Shown piece after piece: positions 43,462 to 51,929 of a DNA stretch of 64,000 bases. Source of the stretch: UBA5072 sp963822145. Lineage in GTDB: Bacteria; Bacteroidota; Bacteroidia; Bacteroidales; UBA10428. The stretch is taken from positions 434,001 through 498,000 of the forward strand of contig CAWGGG010000001.1 in the NCBI GenBank assembly GCA_963822145.1, in the 5' to 3' direction. Each line of letters starts with the position of its first letter. Within the stretch, counting starts at the first letter, position 1. Under the pieces are notes generated by a model that saw only the letters and a list, made by a program, of their open reading frames with translations, ran no database searches and had not been told where the DNA came from. The position numbers were made by a program, and so were the translations under genes.

Positions 43462-43497
43462 TTTTCACTATTCCACTGTTCCACTATTCCACCGCTC
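43462..43497. repeat. TTCCACTA-type intergenic repeat, copy B
   Basis: The gap between DUF4861 and kduD holds TTCACTATTCCACTG and TTCCACTATTCCACCG in tandem. It is the same unit and orientation as the copies at 444-480 and 45171-45203, and it ends 3 bases from the kduD stop codon. A separate TTTTCACTAT lies at 43441-43450. Confidence 0.75.
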
Positions 43498-43499
43498 CC

Positions 43500-44306
43500 T
43501 TAAACCTCATTCTCCCCTTTCACGTACCCGAAATTCGCCAGGATTCCCCCGTCCACAAATAGAATGTGGCCATTGACAAAATCGCTCGCCCTGGAAGCCA
43601 GAAAAAGCGCTGCATGAGCAACATCTTCGGGTTCGCCCCACCGGCCTGCAGGCGTACGGGTCATTACGAGATCATTGAACGGATGACCCTGTTCCCGGAT
43701 GGGAGCAGTTTGTGCGGTAGCAATGTAACCGGGACCAATGCCGTTGATCTGGATGTTGTATCTGGCCCATTCACAGCACATGTTAGCGGTAAGCAATTTC
43801 AATCCTCCCTTGGCCGAAGCATAGGCTGCAACCGTATTGCGGCCATAGATGCTCATCATGGAACACATGTTGATGATCTTGCCTGAGTGCTTGCGGATCA
43901 TCCCCGGCACCACACGTTTGGAAAGAATGAGGGGGGCTACCAGGTCCACTTCCAGCACCTGCTTGAAATCTGCGACCGGCATGTCGAGGATGGGAATCCT
44001 TTTGATGATGCCGGCATTATTAACCAGAATGTCAACGAATCCAATGTCTTTTTCAATCATCATGATCCCCCGGTCCACATCCAGTTCCCTGGTAACATCA
44101 AACACCAACGTGTATACATCGAGGTTCTCTCTCGCAAAAGCTTCACGGCAACCTGCCAGCTTGTCTTCAGTTACATCGTTGATGCAAACCTTTGCACCTG
44201 CTTTTGCCAGTACAAGGCCAATGGCCAGTCCGATCCCGTGTGTGCCGCCGGTTACGAGGGCAACCCTGCCCCTGAGATCAAAAAGCTCATGCATGGTGGT
44301 CATCAT
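43500..44306 (-). CDS. kduD: 2-dehydro-3-deoxy-D-gluconate (KduD-type) dehydrogenase
   Basis: This short-chain dehydrogenase of 268 residues would reduce 2,5-diketo-3-deoxygluconate to KDG with NADH in the cytoplasm. The Rossmann turn is ALVTGGTHGIGLAIGLVL, followed by DILVNNAGIIKR. The catalytic Ser-Tyr-Lys set is in INMCSMMSIYGRNTVAAYASAKGGLK (pair at AAYASAKGG). It starts directly after the TAA of kduI, so translation is coupled, and the pairing with kduI supports KduD over gluconate 5-dehydrogenase. ATG codons at 44306, 44303 and 44294 are all possible starts. Confidence 0.85.
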   Translation of the reverse strand: MMTTMHELFDLRGRVALVTGGTHGIGLAIGLVLAKAGAKVCINDVTEDKLAGCREAFARENLDVYTLVFDVTRELDVDRGIMMIEKDIGFVDILVNNAGIIKRIPILDMPVADFKQVLEVDLVAPLILSKRVVPGMIRKHSGKIINMCSMMSIYGRNTVAAYASAKGGLKLLTANMCCEWARYNIQINGIGPGYIATAQTAPIREQGHPFNDLVMTRTPAGRWGEPEDVAHAALFLASRASDFVNGHILFVDGGILANFGYVKGENEV

Positions 44307-45143
44307 TTACAGCAATGAATCGGGTGGACAAACATCCATATCCCCATAATCGAGATTCTCTCCCGTCATTCCCCATATAAAAGAATAGCTGGCGGTGCCT
44401 GCAGCACTGTGAATGCTCCAGGGGGGAGATACCACGGCCTGTTCATTCTTCATCCAGATGTGCCTGGTTTCAGCGGGCTCTCCCATGAAATGACAGATCG
44501 CCTGTCCTGCCGGGACCCCAAAGTAAAAATAGGCTTCCATCCTGCGACTGTGGGTATGGGGCGGCATGGTATTCCATACACTTCCCGGATGAAGCGTGGT
44601 CATTCCCATTTGCAATCCGCAGGTTTCAACCACACTGTTTATCAGCAGTTTGTTAATTGTTCTGTGGTTTGAGGCTTCCGGACTACCCATGATGGCAATC
44701 TCCGCTTCCTGCAGGGTGACCTTTTTTGCCGGATAAGAGTGATGTGCCATAGCAGCATTGATATACAGCCTGGCAGGATTCTCCCTGTCCTTCGAGGCAA
44801 ATGAAATTCCCTGAATTCCTTTGCCCAGGTAAAGTGCTTCTTTTTCATTCAGGTTGTGCTGTTTTCCCCCCGCCACTATTAATGCCGGCCCGCCGATATT
44901 GATGATCCCCATCTCCCGGCGATCGAGAAAACCGCTTGCCTTCAGGGCGTCGAAAGATTCAAGCTGCAGCGGCGTATCGGTGGGCATAGCACCGCCTACA
45001 ATATACCGGTCGTAAAGGGAATAGGTAAGACAGATCTCCCCGGGCGCAAACAGGGTTTCAATAAGGAATTCCTTCCTGATCCGTGCCGTATCATAGTTCT
45101 TTAAATCTTCCGGATGATGGGCATGTCTTAATTCAATTCTCAT
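44307..45143 (-). CDS. kduI: 5-keto-4-deoxyuronate isomerase
   Basis: KduI converts 4-deoxy-L-threo-5-hexosulose uronate, from unsaturated pectin oligomers, to 2,5-diketo-3-deoxygluconate. The 278-residue cupin-like protein has NIGGPALIVAGG and GSPEASNHRTINKLL, and the zinc site MPPHTHSRRMEAYFYF with a third His in PPWSIHSAAG. It is followed without a gap by kduD. The GH105 gene upstream on the same strand makes its substrate, so the set forms a pathway. Confidence 0.93.
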   Translation of the reverse strand: MRIELRHAHHPEDLKNYDTARIRKEFLIETLFAPGEICLTYSLYDRYIVGGAMPTDTPLQLESFDALKASGFLDRREMGIINIGGPALIVAGGKQHNLNEKEALYLGKGIQGISFASKDRENPARLYINAAMAHHSYPAKKVTLQEAEIAIMGSPEASNHRTINKLLINSVVETCGLQMGMTTLHPGSVWNTMPPHTHSRRMEAYFYFGVPAGQAICHFMGEPAETRHIWMKNEQAVVSPPWSIHSAAGTASYSFIWGMTGENLDYGDMDVCPPDSLL

Positions 45144-45170
45144 TGGGTATAATCAGTTTATCTGTTGTAC

Positions 45171-45203
45171 GGTTTCACTGTTCCACTATTCCACCTTTCC
45201 ACC
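45171..45203. repeat. TTCCACTA-type repeat, copy C, overlapping a stop codon
   Basis: TTTCACTGTTCCACTATTCC and the following CACCTTTCCACC form the third copy. It extends into the last codons of the GH105 gene: the TAG stop and the preceding GGKVE codons on the minus strand lie within repeat units, so the repeat may have set the C-terminus. Confidence 0.7.
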
Positions 45204-46340
45204 CGCAACAAGTTTATAGACTTCCGTCCCCGCCAGTAAAAACGCTCCTACCCCATAAACCTCGGTCATTTCCCTTGTCACATTCTTTGGGTTCTCTCCG
45301 ATAGGTTGTATCCACCCCACCTTGCCGTCGGGCCATACCGAGTTCACCATGGCCTCCCAACCCCTGACCACTGCAGGGAGATAGGTTCCCCTGTCGAAAA
45401 AACCATGATTGATGCCCCAGGCCAGTCCGAAAATAAAGAACCCCGTGGCACTCATCTCAGGATTCGGATAACTGGCCGGGTCGAGCAGACTGGCATGCCA
45501 GTAGCCCTTCTCATCCTGAAGTTCCAGGATCCTGGCTCCCATTTCCTTGAAAATGCGCTCAAAATAAGCCTTGTTTTCATAATCGGCAGGTAATTCTCTC
45601 AGGATAATGGGAAGCCCTGCAAATACCCACCCGTTGCCCCTGCCCCAAAACATTTTAGCTCCGTTTGCCTCCGATTGGGTGAAATATCGTGAATCCCGAA
45701 AATATAGCTGATTTTCAACGCTATAGAGGTAATCCGTAGTGGCTTTGTATTCAGTATACATGAAATCGAGGTATTTCCCGTCGCCGGTAACATTGGCCAT
45801 CTTTGCCCAAACTGTGGGTCCCATGAAGAGGGCGTCACACCACGACCAGCGCTCTGTAGCCCAATAGGAGTCGGTAAAAACGAATTCCAGCTTAACTGCT
45901 GAAGGATGCTGAAGAATCTGATCAAAATATTCTTTCATGGGATTAATCATTCCCGGATCCTTGTATTTCCGGTACAGTTCGATATACATCTGTCCCACAC
46001 AGTAATCATCGGCATGGTAACGCGACCGGGGATCCTCCTGATGATTATAGGTCCACCCATTCTCTTCCCCTTTTTCCTTAAGCCAGCCGTAATACTTGTC
46101 ATCTCCGGCAATTTTTGCCCATTCAGCCATTCCTGCATAGAGGGCCGCGTTTGTCCAATCCGCTCCTTCGTGTACCAGCGGGGTTTGAAGCTGATAATCA
46201 GCTACCCTGGTCAGTACCGATTTAACTGCCCCGGTATCGGGCATTCCGGGTTTATTAGCCTGTTGTGGCTTTGACACCGGAATAAGCACGGTAATAACAC
46301 CGATAATCATGGCGATTTTTGTGAGCTGCAGGTATTTCAT
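45186..46340 (-). CDS. GH105 unsaturated uronyl/rhamnogalacturonyl hydrolase
   Basis: The roughly 384-residue protein has a short hydrophobic leader and an alpha/alpha-barrel of family GH105, which removes the 4,5-unsaturated uronic acid left by pectin lyases. The catalytic Asp is in SRYHADDYCVGQMY. Further marks are FWGRGNGWVFAGLPIIL, WCDALFMGPTVWAKM and the C-terminal MSATGFFIFGLAWGINHG. The frame extends to 46367 into the previous gene; the ATG at 46340 begins the leader MKYLQLTKIAMIIGV. It lies 17 bases after the aldo/keto reductase gene and 42 before kduI. Confidence 0.92.
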   Translation of the reverse strand: MKYLQLTKIAMIIGVITVLIPVSKPQQANKPGMPDTGAVKSVLTRVADYQLQTPLVHEGADWTNAALYAGMAEWAKIAGDDKYYGWLKEKGEENGWTYNHQEDPRSRYHADDYCVGQMYIELYRKYKDPGMINPMKEYFDQILQHPSAVKLEFVFTDSYWATERWSWCDALFMGPTVWAKMANVTGDGKYLDFMYTEYKATTDYLYSVENQLYFRDSRYFTQSEANGAKMFWGRGNGWVFAGLPIILRELPADYENKAYFERIFKEMGARILELQDEKGYWHASLLDPASYPNPEMSATGFFIFGLAWGINHGFFDRGTYLPAVVRGWEAMVNSVWPDGKVGWIQPIGENPKNVTREMTEVYGVGAFLLAGTEVYKLVAGGKVE

Positions 46341-46357
46341 AGGTTTAAGTTTTAAAA

Positions 46358-47371
46358 TCATGCCCATTTTCCGTCACAGTATCCCGGCCTCATCCAGGGA
46401 AGATCCCGATGGTTGAAAAACGGAGTCAGGCGCATGGCCATTTCCGACATGCTGGAGTCGTCCATCGGTTTGAAGTTTCGCAGGATTTCCAGGTTTGATT
46501 TCACCACCTCCAGGCTGTCCATCCCCACCACGATTCCGTCGGGTCCCTGCAATGATAAGGCGTATCGGACAAGATCAGTGGGAGCAAGACTCTTGATTGT
46601 TTCCCTGGGCCGCACCGATTTCATCACCATTACCCCCATGCCCTGAGCCTTGGCGGCAGGTATTACCAGTTCCTGGCGTTTTTCGGTATTGCCTGCCCAG
46701 TGATTCATGGCCATGAGCAAGCTATCGAAAAACCCAGTTTCAGCAAGTGCTTTGAGCGCAATCGCCTCCGAGTGCCCCGAGAAACCAATGAAACGGGTTA
46801 TGCCCTGCTCTTTCATCCTGACCAGAAGCTCGGCCACACTTCCCCTTGCGGTAATCACGGCCACATCATCAAGCGATCGCACATCATGTATCTTCAGCAT
46901 ATCCAGGTGGTCGGTCTGCAGGCGTTTCAGGCTGGTCTCAATTTGCCGCATGGCCTCGTCCGGGTCACGACTGGCCACCTTGGTAGAAAGGAAAATCTCC
47001 TTGCGCCTGGTTTTAACAACCTGTCCAAGGCGCTCCTCACTGATGATGCCAAGCTCCGCATTTTCATAACTCCATGCCGTATCCCAATAATACAGTCCGT
47101 TGTCGAGGGCAAAATTCAATAAATTAAAGGCCTCCTCAGCACTTTTCATGCTGCAGAAGCGGCTACCCAAACCCATGGCCATACGTGGAATCCGTACACC
47201 GGTCTTACCCAATACTACTGTTGGTAAGCCTTTGGCATCATAAGAAGACATGGGATCGGTTTTTCCTGTGGCAGATGCAGCCTGAATTAAAGGTGCTCCG
47301 GCCACCATTAAACCTGCAGCACTGATGGCTTCTTTCAGAAATTTTCTGCGTGAATTTTCACTTTTCTCCAT
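46358..47371 (-). CDS. Exported aldo/keto reductase (Tat leader)
   Basis: The 337-residue product has a twin-arginine leader (NSRRKFLKEAISAAG) and an aldo/keto reductase barrel. The core starts VVLGKTGVRIPRMAMGLGS, then YYWDTAWSYENAELG (Asp and the catalytic-type Tyr), IFLSTKVASRD (Lys) and LDMLKIHDV. ARGSVAELLVRMKEQGITRF and FIGFSGHS are typical of the Mpr/TAS-type branch. Export of such a reductase implies a tightly bound cofactor or another electron source. It is co-oriented with the GH105 and kdu genes. Confidence 0.87.
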   Translation of the reverse strand: MEKSENSRRKFLKEAISAAGLMVAGAPLIQAASATGKTDPMSSYDAKGLPTVVLGKTGVRIPRMAMGLGSRFCSMKSAEEAFNLLNFALDNGLYYWDTAWSYENAELGIISEERLGQVVKTRRKEIFLSTKVASRDPDEAMRQIETSLKRLQTDHLDMLKIHDVRSLDDVAVITARGSVAELLVRMKEQGITRFIGFSGHSEAIALKALAETGFFDSLLMAMNHWAGNTEKRQELVIPAAKAQGMGVMVMKSVRPRETIKSLAPTDLVRYALSLQGPDGIVVGMDSLEVVKSNLEILRNFKPMDDSSMSEMAMRLTPFFNHRDLPWMRPGYCDGKWA

Positions 47372-47407
47372 GATTTCTTGTTTTTAAATGAGCCTATGAC
47401 AATGTGG

Positions 47408-47860
47408 TCAGCGAACCCGATGTCCTTCGGTGAATTCAACCCGTGTCCCATCCATAGTTGTCAGATTCAGGATCCATCGTCCGCCTTTCCCTATTGTCGG
47501 TTGGCCCAGGGTCTCATTCTCTCTTCTTTCCTTCAGGGTATAGATGGTTTCCTGCATATCGTCGACCAAAAAACAGGGATGACCGAAGTTACGATCATTG
47601 GGTGAATAGTACTCGATATTTTCAATGCAATCCCCCATGCCCAGGTATAGCAGGGTTGGCGCCTGACTTTTATCTTCCGGGTACCGGAGAAATTCCTTGA
47701 AGTTCAATATTCCCACATAGAACGGATCATTATCCGCAATGGCTGCATTAAACAGCCCGACATGATGTATCCTCCGGGATATCCGGTTCTCTGACAGAAA
47801 CCTGCCTTTTGATTGCAAGTGGAGCGAATTTGCCTTATATTCAATAAACTCAATCGGCAT
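47408..47860 (-). CDS. VOC-family protein, second half of a frameshifted gene
   Basis: This frame holds a VOC (glyoxalase-fold) domain: RIHHVGLFNAAIADNDPFY, a middle GMGDCIENIEYYSPND, and a C-terminal ILNLTTMDGTRVEFTEG with His and Glu as likely metal ligands. Its first residues PIEFIEYKANS are the end of the preceding VOC domain, whose gene stops at 47850 one base out of frame. Removing one G near 47856 joins the two as DPSGN-PIEFIEY. The ATG at 47858-47860 might allow re-initiation, so the fragment could still be made, but one broken gene is more likely. Confidence 0.7.
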   Translation of the reverse strand: MPIEFIEYKANSLHLQSKGRFLSENRISRRIHHVGLFNAAIADNDPFYVGILNFKEFLRYPEDKSQAPTLLYLGMGDCIENIEYYSPNDRNFGHPCFLVDDMQETIYTLKERRENETLGQPTIGKGGRWILNLTTMDGTRVEFTEGHRVR

Positions 47861-48311
47861 TACCCGAAGGATCCCGGATCAGCAAAACCTCATTGCCGGC
47901 ACCATCGGTCCTGGTTCTGTCGGGCACCTCAAGTCCCTTTGATTTCAGGAATTGCCGCATCTGCTCCACATTTTCAGTTTCAAAGGAAACGGAAACCAAC
48001 CGGTTCTTATCCTTTGCTGCAGGATCTTCAACGAACTCAAGGAACTGCCTGTCATTTACCTTGAATGAGAGTATAGTGCCCTGTTCCGACGGATAAGAAA
48101 ATGCCTCACCAAAACCAAGGAATCTCCCGTAGTAATCCCGGGCAACCTGGTACTTGCTCACCAGGAAGGTCATTTTAGCAATACCCCAGATGGCGGGACG
48201 TTCAACTGCAGCCGATTGCGGGAAGGCATATTGAGGCAAAGCAAATAGTATAACCAGGATAACCCCCCGGCAATGTTTACTGACGGGCTTTGATCTGAGC
48301 CATTTCGGCAT
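47850..48311 (-). CDS. VOC-family protein, first half of a frameshifted gene, secreted
   Basis: The frame starts with a signal peptide (around VILVILFALPQYAFPQ) and a VOC domain beginning IWGIAKMTFLVSKYQVARDYY. It ends at DPSGNAD-stop, short of the final strand that other VOC proteins have (usually DPSGNPIE). The missing strand and a second VOC domain lie in the next frame. Together they would make a secreted protein of about 305 residues with two VOC domains. The ATG at 48311 is chosen over 48329; both overlap the nitrilase gene (stop 48277). Confidence 0.7.
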   Translation of the reverse strand: MPKWLRSKPVSKHCRGVILVILFALPQYAFPQSAAVERPAIWGIAKMTFLVSKYQVARDYYGRFLGFGEAFSYPSEQGTILSFKVNDRQFLEFVEDPAAKDKNRLVSVSFETENVEQMRQFLKSKGLEVPDRTRTDGAGNEVLLIRDPSGNAD

Positions 48312-49314
48312 CATGGGTGTGCTGTTCATGGGTTTTCAAATTGAATTCCTTTACAATATCTTTAATAAAAACCTCCGGCGAAAGGCTCTCAACAACCGAC
48401 CATTCCTCCTCATGGTAATTTTCGATCCTGACCTTACGTCCGTATTTTTTCCGGATATCCTTAAAATGCTCCACATACGGCCAGGTATGCAACATTACCT
48501 TTTCCAGGTTATAGGGTGCACAATACAGATTGCTGTCCCATCGGCCCGTTTGGGCAATGGCCTCTCCGGAAATGTCACAAAGTTTCGAAGTGCCATGTCT
48601 GGTGCTCGAAGCAACGGCAAATTTGTTCTGCCATGCCCTCCCATTCACCATCCTTCCCCCGGAGTAGGCTGAGGGCCAAAAAACCAGCTCCGCGCCCTGA
48701 TCGCGCAGCTTCTTCCAGCCATCCTCCCAAAGGATATCGAAACAAATCTGTATACCGAATTTACCAAACTCAGCCTGGAATATGGGCGGGTCCAACGGAC
48801 CGGGAGTGAGGCCGCCTTCAATTTCATCAATGGTCAGGTGCATCTTTCTGTATTCTCCCATTCTGGATCCATCCCTGCCAAAAACCACTGCGGAATTATA
48901 GATTTTTCCTTTTTCAGCAGTGTAAACCGGGCAGACCAGGTAACAGTTATTTTTGGCCGCCAGGATGGAAAACTCCCGCAATACCTCATCACATAATTCC
49001 AGATTCTCGGAAAGGCTTTGCTTTTCTTCAATATTGGCAGTAGGGAACAACTCGGGCAGGCAAAGTATATCCGGTTGATAAATGATACTGCTCTCAAGGA
49101 TACCCTTCATCTCTTCCACCATTTGCCGGGAAGACCTTGTATGCAGGCCCATCTGAGACAATCCGCCGATCCAGATCTCTCTGGGAAGCCTGTTACTGCT
49201 GCCTCCCTGAGATGGCTGCCTGCGAGCTATATCAAATGGATTAACTGCTGCGGCACTGGTGGCTATTGCGGATTGCTTCAGGAAATTGCGGCGCGATGTA
49301 TGTTTTCCGATCAT
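48277..49314 (-). CDS. Exported carbon-nitrogen hydrolase (nitrilase superfamily)
   Basis: The 345-residue protein begins with a twin-arginine leader (SRRNFLKQSAIATSAAAV) and a nitrilase fold. The Glu-Lys-Cys triad is in LCLPELFPTA (Glu), GEYRKMHLT (Lys) and FGIQICFDILWED (Cys). Such enzymes cleave amides or nitriles, and the substrate is unknown. It is in the same direction as the pectin genes, upstream of the VOC gene, with which it overlaps by about 35 bases. It might release amidated or acylated compounds from plant polymers (inference). Confidence 0.85.
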   Translation of the reverse strand: MIGKHTSRRNFLKQSAIATSAAAVNPFDIARRQPSQGGSSNRLPREIWIGGLSQMGLHTRSSRQMVEEMKGILESSIIYQPDILCLPELFPTANIEEKQSLSENLELCDEVLREFSILAAKNNCYLVCPVYTAEKGKIYNSAVVFGRDGSRMGEYRKMHLTIDEIEGGLTPGPLDPPIFQAEFGKFGIQICFDILWEDGWKKLRDQGAELVFWPSAYSGGRMVNGRAWQNKFAVASSTRHGTSKLCDISGEAIAQTGRWDSNLYCAPYNLEKVMLHTWPYVEHFKDIRKKYGRKVRIENYHEEEWSVVESLSPEVFIKDIVKEFNLKTHEQHTHDAEMAQIKARQ

Positions 49315-49381
49315 TTTAGGACAGCTTACAGTAGATCCGAAAGTTAAGAAATTATTGGCAAGGGAATAAGCTTAGCTAATC

Positions 49382-51883
49382 TTACAATTGAATATTCCAT
49401 TCAATCCTCCCGGTTTCTGTAAAATGCAGGTAAACCCTCAGTATGTTCTTTCCCGCGCTGCTCACGCTAAAAGCTCCATAATCCCTGAATAATCCATGAC
49501 CGCTTTGCTTCCATGGAACGGCTTCCGGAAGATATACCGTTATATAGTGAGAAGAGCCTTGTGGTCCATGTGAAATGCCTGAAAGGGTTCTGGTTTTGGT
49601 ATCCCAGGCTACATGCTCAAGTTCAATGGCACCCTGTAAAACATGCCTGGAAGTGGAAATACACAGGGGCATGTCTGATTTTTCATGCAAAGTGAGTAAC
49701 GTTACAGAGCCCGGAAGCACCTCCAGGTTGATTTCACCGGAGACCTCTCCAAAAAAGCTTTCTTTCCAAAAATCATATACCAGGTAAGCCTTATCAGGTT
49801 TCAGCCATAACCTTTCCAAGGGATATTTTCGGGTGATGGTGTTTCTAAGATCAGGGTTAATAAAACAGGCCACGGTCCATTCCCCAAAGGGCTTTTTAAC
49901 AGTAAGGGCAAAGTCAGCTTGAAGATCTGTATCAAAAAGATCAACCGGGCGGGCAGCTTCTCCATAGGAAGGGAAAACCTTGCTCAAAATGTCCATCCTT
50001 ACCGGATCCAATTCTGTCAACCTGTCTCCCGCAATAAGATTACCGCCCGTGAGTGCTATCAGGGTTGCTGCAGCCTGTGCCTGATGCACCGGGAGGAGGT
50101 GCATGCAAAGCTGATCAGCATCATTGATCCAGGTTCTTTTATGAAAATAGTACCTCTTGGCAGCCGCAGGTGAACTGCTTGCAGAGTGCAGGAAATATTG
50201 TTTCCAGGCATCCTCTCCATAACCATAATTCTGATCAAGCTCAATCCGCATGCTGTTGATCAATCCTGCAGATACTGCTCCGGGACCACAATCGAGCAAA
50301 TGACATTTTTCTCCTGCTGCAGCTCTAATGATCTCATAACCTTTTCGATAAGCCTGCGCAGGGGTGACCGAGGCTTCATTAAAATGATGTGCCGAGAGGA
50401 GAGACCAGGCAACAAAATCTGTCTTGATCATTTCGTAGCCCCACTGGTTTGCCATCTTGTCAATCAGATCGTAAAGCCATTGGGCTGCTCCGGGATGGGT
50501 AATGTCCAAGCCATAACGTTTTGGATCTTCGTTTCTGGCCCAATCCGTATTCTCATCGGGCCAGGGTCCAACACGTTTCAGGCTGCCATCCGGATTTTTC
50601 AGGAACCAATCCGGATTGCGCTCGGTAAGTCCTGTTGGCTCTGAAACAACGTATGGCGCAACCCATATCCCTGCTTTTAAACCCATATCCCTTATTCTTT
50701 CAGCCAGCCATTTCATGCCGTGCGGAAACCGTTCATTACCCTCCCAGTCGCCATGCCACCGCTGGTACCCTTCATCCACCTGTATGTATTGCAATCCGTA
50801 CTTTTTCAAATACTTAGCGGCAAATTCAGCATTACGGATTACTTCATCCTCAGATATATGCTCGTAAGTATAAAACCAGTTGCTCCAGCCGTTGACAATG
50901 GAGTTTACCCTGGCTTTTGCAAATGCTCCGGCCATGGATGCATAAGCTTCAAGTGCTTGATATGGATCTTGACCGATTTGGATCACAAACTTGTCGGAAC
51001 CTAATTTTTCTCCAGGCCGCAGCACATGTCCTGGTGAAAAGACCGATTCCGCCAGGAATACAACCTCACCAGGCAGCGTCCTGGAGATCAGCAGTTGACC
51101 CAGTCCTGATTTATTCTCCACATACCCCAGTACCATGCCTTCCTTATTATATCCACTGAAGAAACCGGCATTCCACCATGTATGAACCGTTTCGCCGGAG
51201 GGTGAAAGACCGGAATTCAGCATTCTGCCACCTTTTGTCTCACCATAAGGCTTCTGCTTGACAAATTCATTCCCGAAAGTGTGTATCCGACCAGCATCAT
51301 AATACATGGCCCCGTTGGTGAGGCACTTGATAACCCCAGGTATAAAAAGCCTGCCGTCGTTTTCTCCGGTTGCATAAACGGGTTCGAGACTGTATACCTG
51401 GCAATCTCCTGGTGAGGTGTTTGTACAAATGGTTTCAATAGTAACCGCCTCTCTCTGATTGTATATCGATATTCTTAATTCGAAATCAATCCTGTGCTCC
51501 AGATCTTCTGATACGATCTTTAATAGCTGTCCTGTACCTAAATGATCGGAGAATTTTCCGGTACTTACCTTGTGCCGGTAAGATCCTGAAGACAATAACC
51601 TTTTTCCCGAACTGGTGTTGATGCAGGCTGAGGCATTTTGAAGCAGAATCGTTCCGTCTTTTCTCAGGATGGTGAACAATCCAAGCTTCTGGTCAAAAGA
51701 AAGGGTAAAGAATTCACCGGTTATGGCCGGATTCTCAGTAAAAAAAAGCATAGAACCTTTACTGGCAGGATTTATAAGGGTCATGGATAGTCCTGTCAGT
51801 GTTATATTTTTTAGAAAGTCACGCCGAATGAGCTTATTGGCCGTTTTCGAACCAACCGGGCAGGAATGATGCTTCATGAACAT
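49382..51883 (-). CDS. GH36-like alpha-galactosidase family protein (Tat-like leader)
   Basis: The 833-residue protein has a leader with IRRDFLKNITLTGLS, an N-terminal beta-sandwich domain (to about 330) and a TIM barrel. The barrel begins NGWSNWFYTYEHISEDEV, has YIQVDEGYQRWHGDW and GIWVAPYVV, and the nucleophile Asp in MIKTDFVAWS. The likely acid/base lies in MRIELDQNYGYGEDAW. This fits GH36/melibiase-type alpha-galactosidases, some of which are active on other alpha-galactosides or on N-acetylgalactosamine. Two start codons, 51883 and 51877, are close and equally possible. The gene precedes the nitrilase gene by 67 bases. Confidence 0.83.
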   Translation of the reverse strand: MFMKHHSCPVGSKTANKLIRRDFLKNITLTGLSMTLINPASKGSMLFFTENPAITGEFFTLSFDQKLGLFTILRKDGTILLQNASACINTSSGKRLLSSGSYRHKVSTGKFSDHLGTGQLLKIVSEDLEHRIDFELRISIYNQREAVTIETICTNTSPGDCQVYSLEPVYATGENDGRLFIPGVIKCLTNGAMYYDAGRIHTFGNEFVKQKPYGETKGGRMLNSGLSPSGETVHTWWNAGFFSGYNKEGMVLGYVENKSGLGQLLISRTLPGEVVFLAESVFSPGHVLRPGEKLGSDKFVIQIGQDPYQALEAYASMAGAFAKARVNSIVNGWSNWFYTYEHISEDEVIRNAEFAAKYLKKYGLQYIQVDEGYQRWHGDWEGNERFPHGMKWLAERIRDMGLKAGIWVAPYVVSEPTGLTERNPDWFLKNPDGSLKRVGPWPDENTDWARNEDPKRYGLDITHPGAAQWLYDLIDKMANQWGYEMIKTDFVAWSLLSAHHFNEASVTPAQAYRKGYEIIRAAAGEKCHLLDCGPGAVSAGLINSMRIELDQNYGYGEDAWKQYFLHSASSSPAAAKRYYFHKRTWINDADQLCMHLLPVHQAQAAATLIALTGGNLIAGDRLTELDPVRMDILSKVFPSYGEAARPVDLFDTDLQADFALTVKKPFGEWTVACFINPDLRNTITRKYPLERLWLKPDKAYLVYDFWKESFFGEVSGEINLEVLPGSVTLLTLHEKSDMPLCISTSRHVLQGAIELEHVAWDTKTRTLSGISHGPQGSSHYITVYLPEAVPWKQSGHGLFRDYGAFSVSSAGKNILRVYLHFTETGRIEWNIQL

Positions 51884-51929
51884 TTTTCCCTCAATATCTT
51901 TTTATGGCAGCCAGTCCCTCAGGTAAAGT

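Noticed and set aside
47850..47860. Programmed frameshift in the VOC gene
   Set aside because: The site (AAT GCC GAT TGA) has no slippery run and the P-site tRNA could not re-pair in the +1 frame, so mutation or sequence error is more likely.
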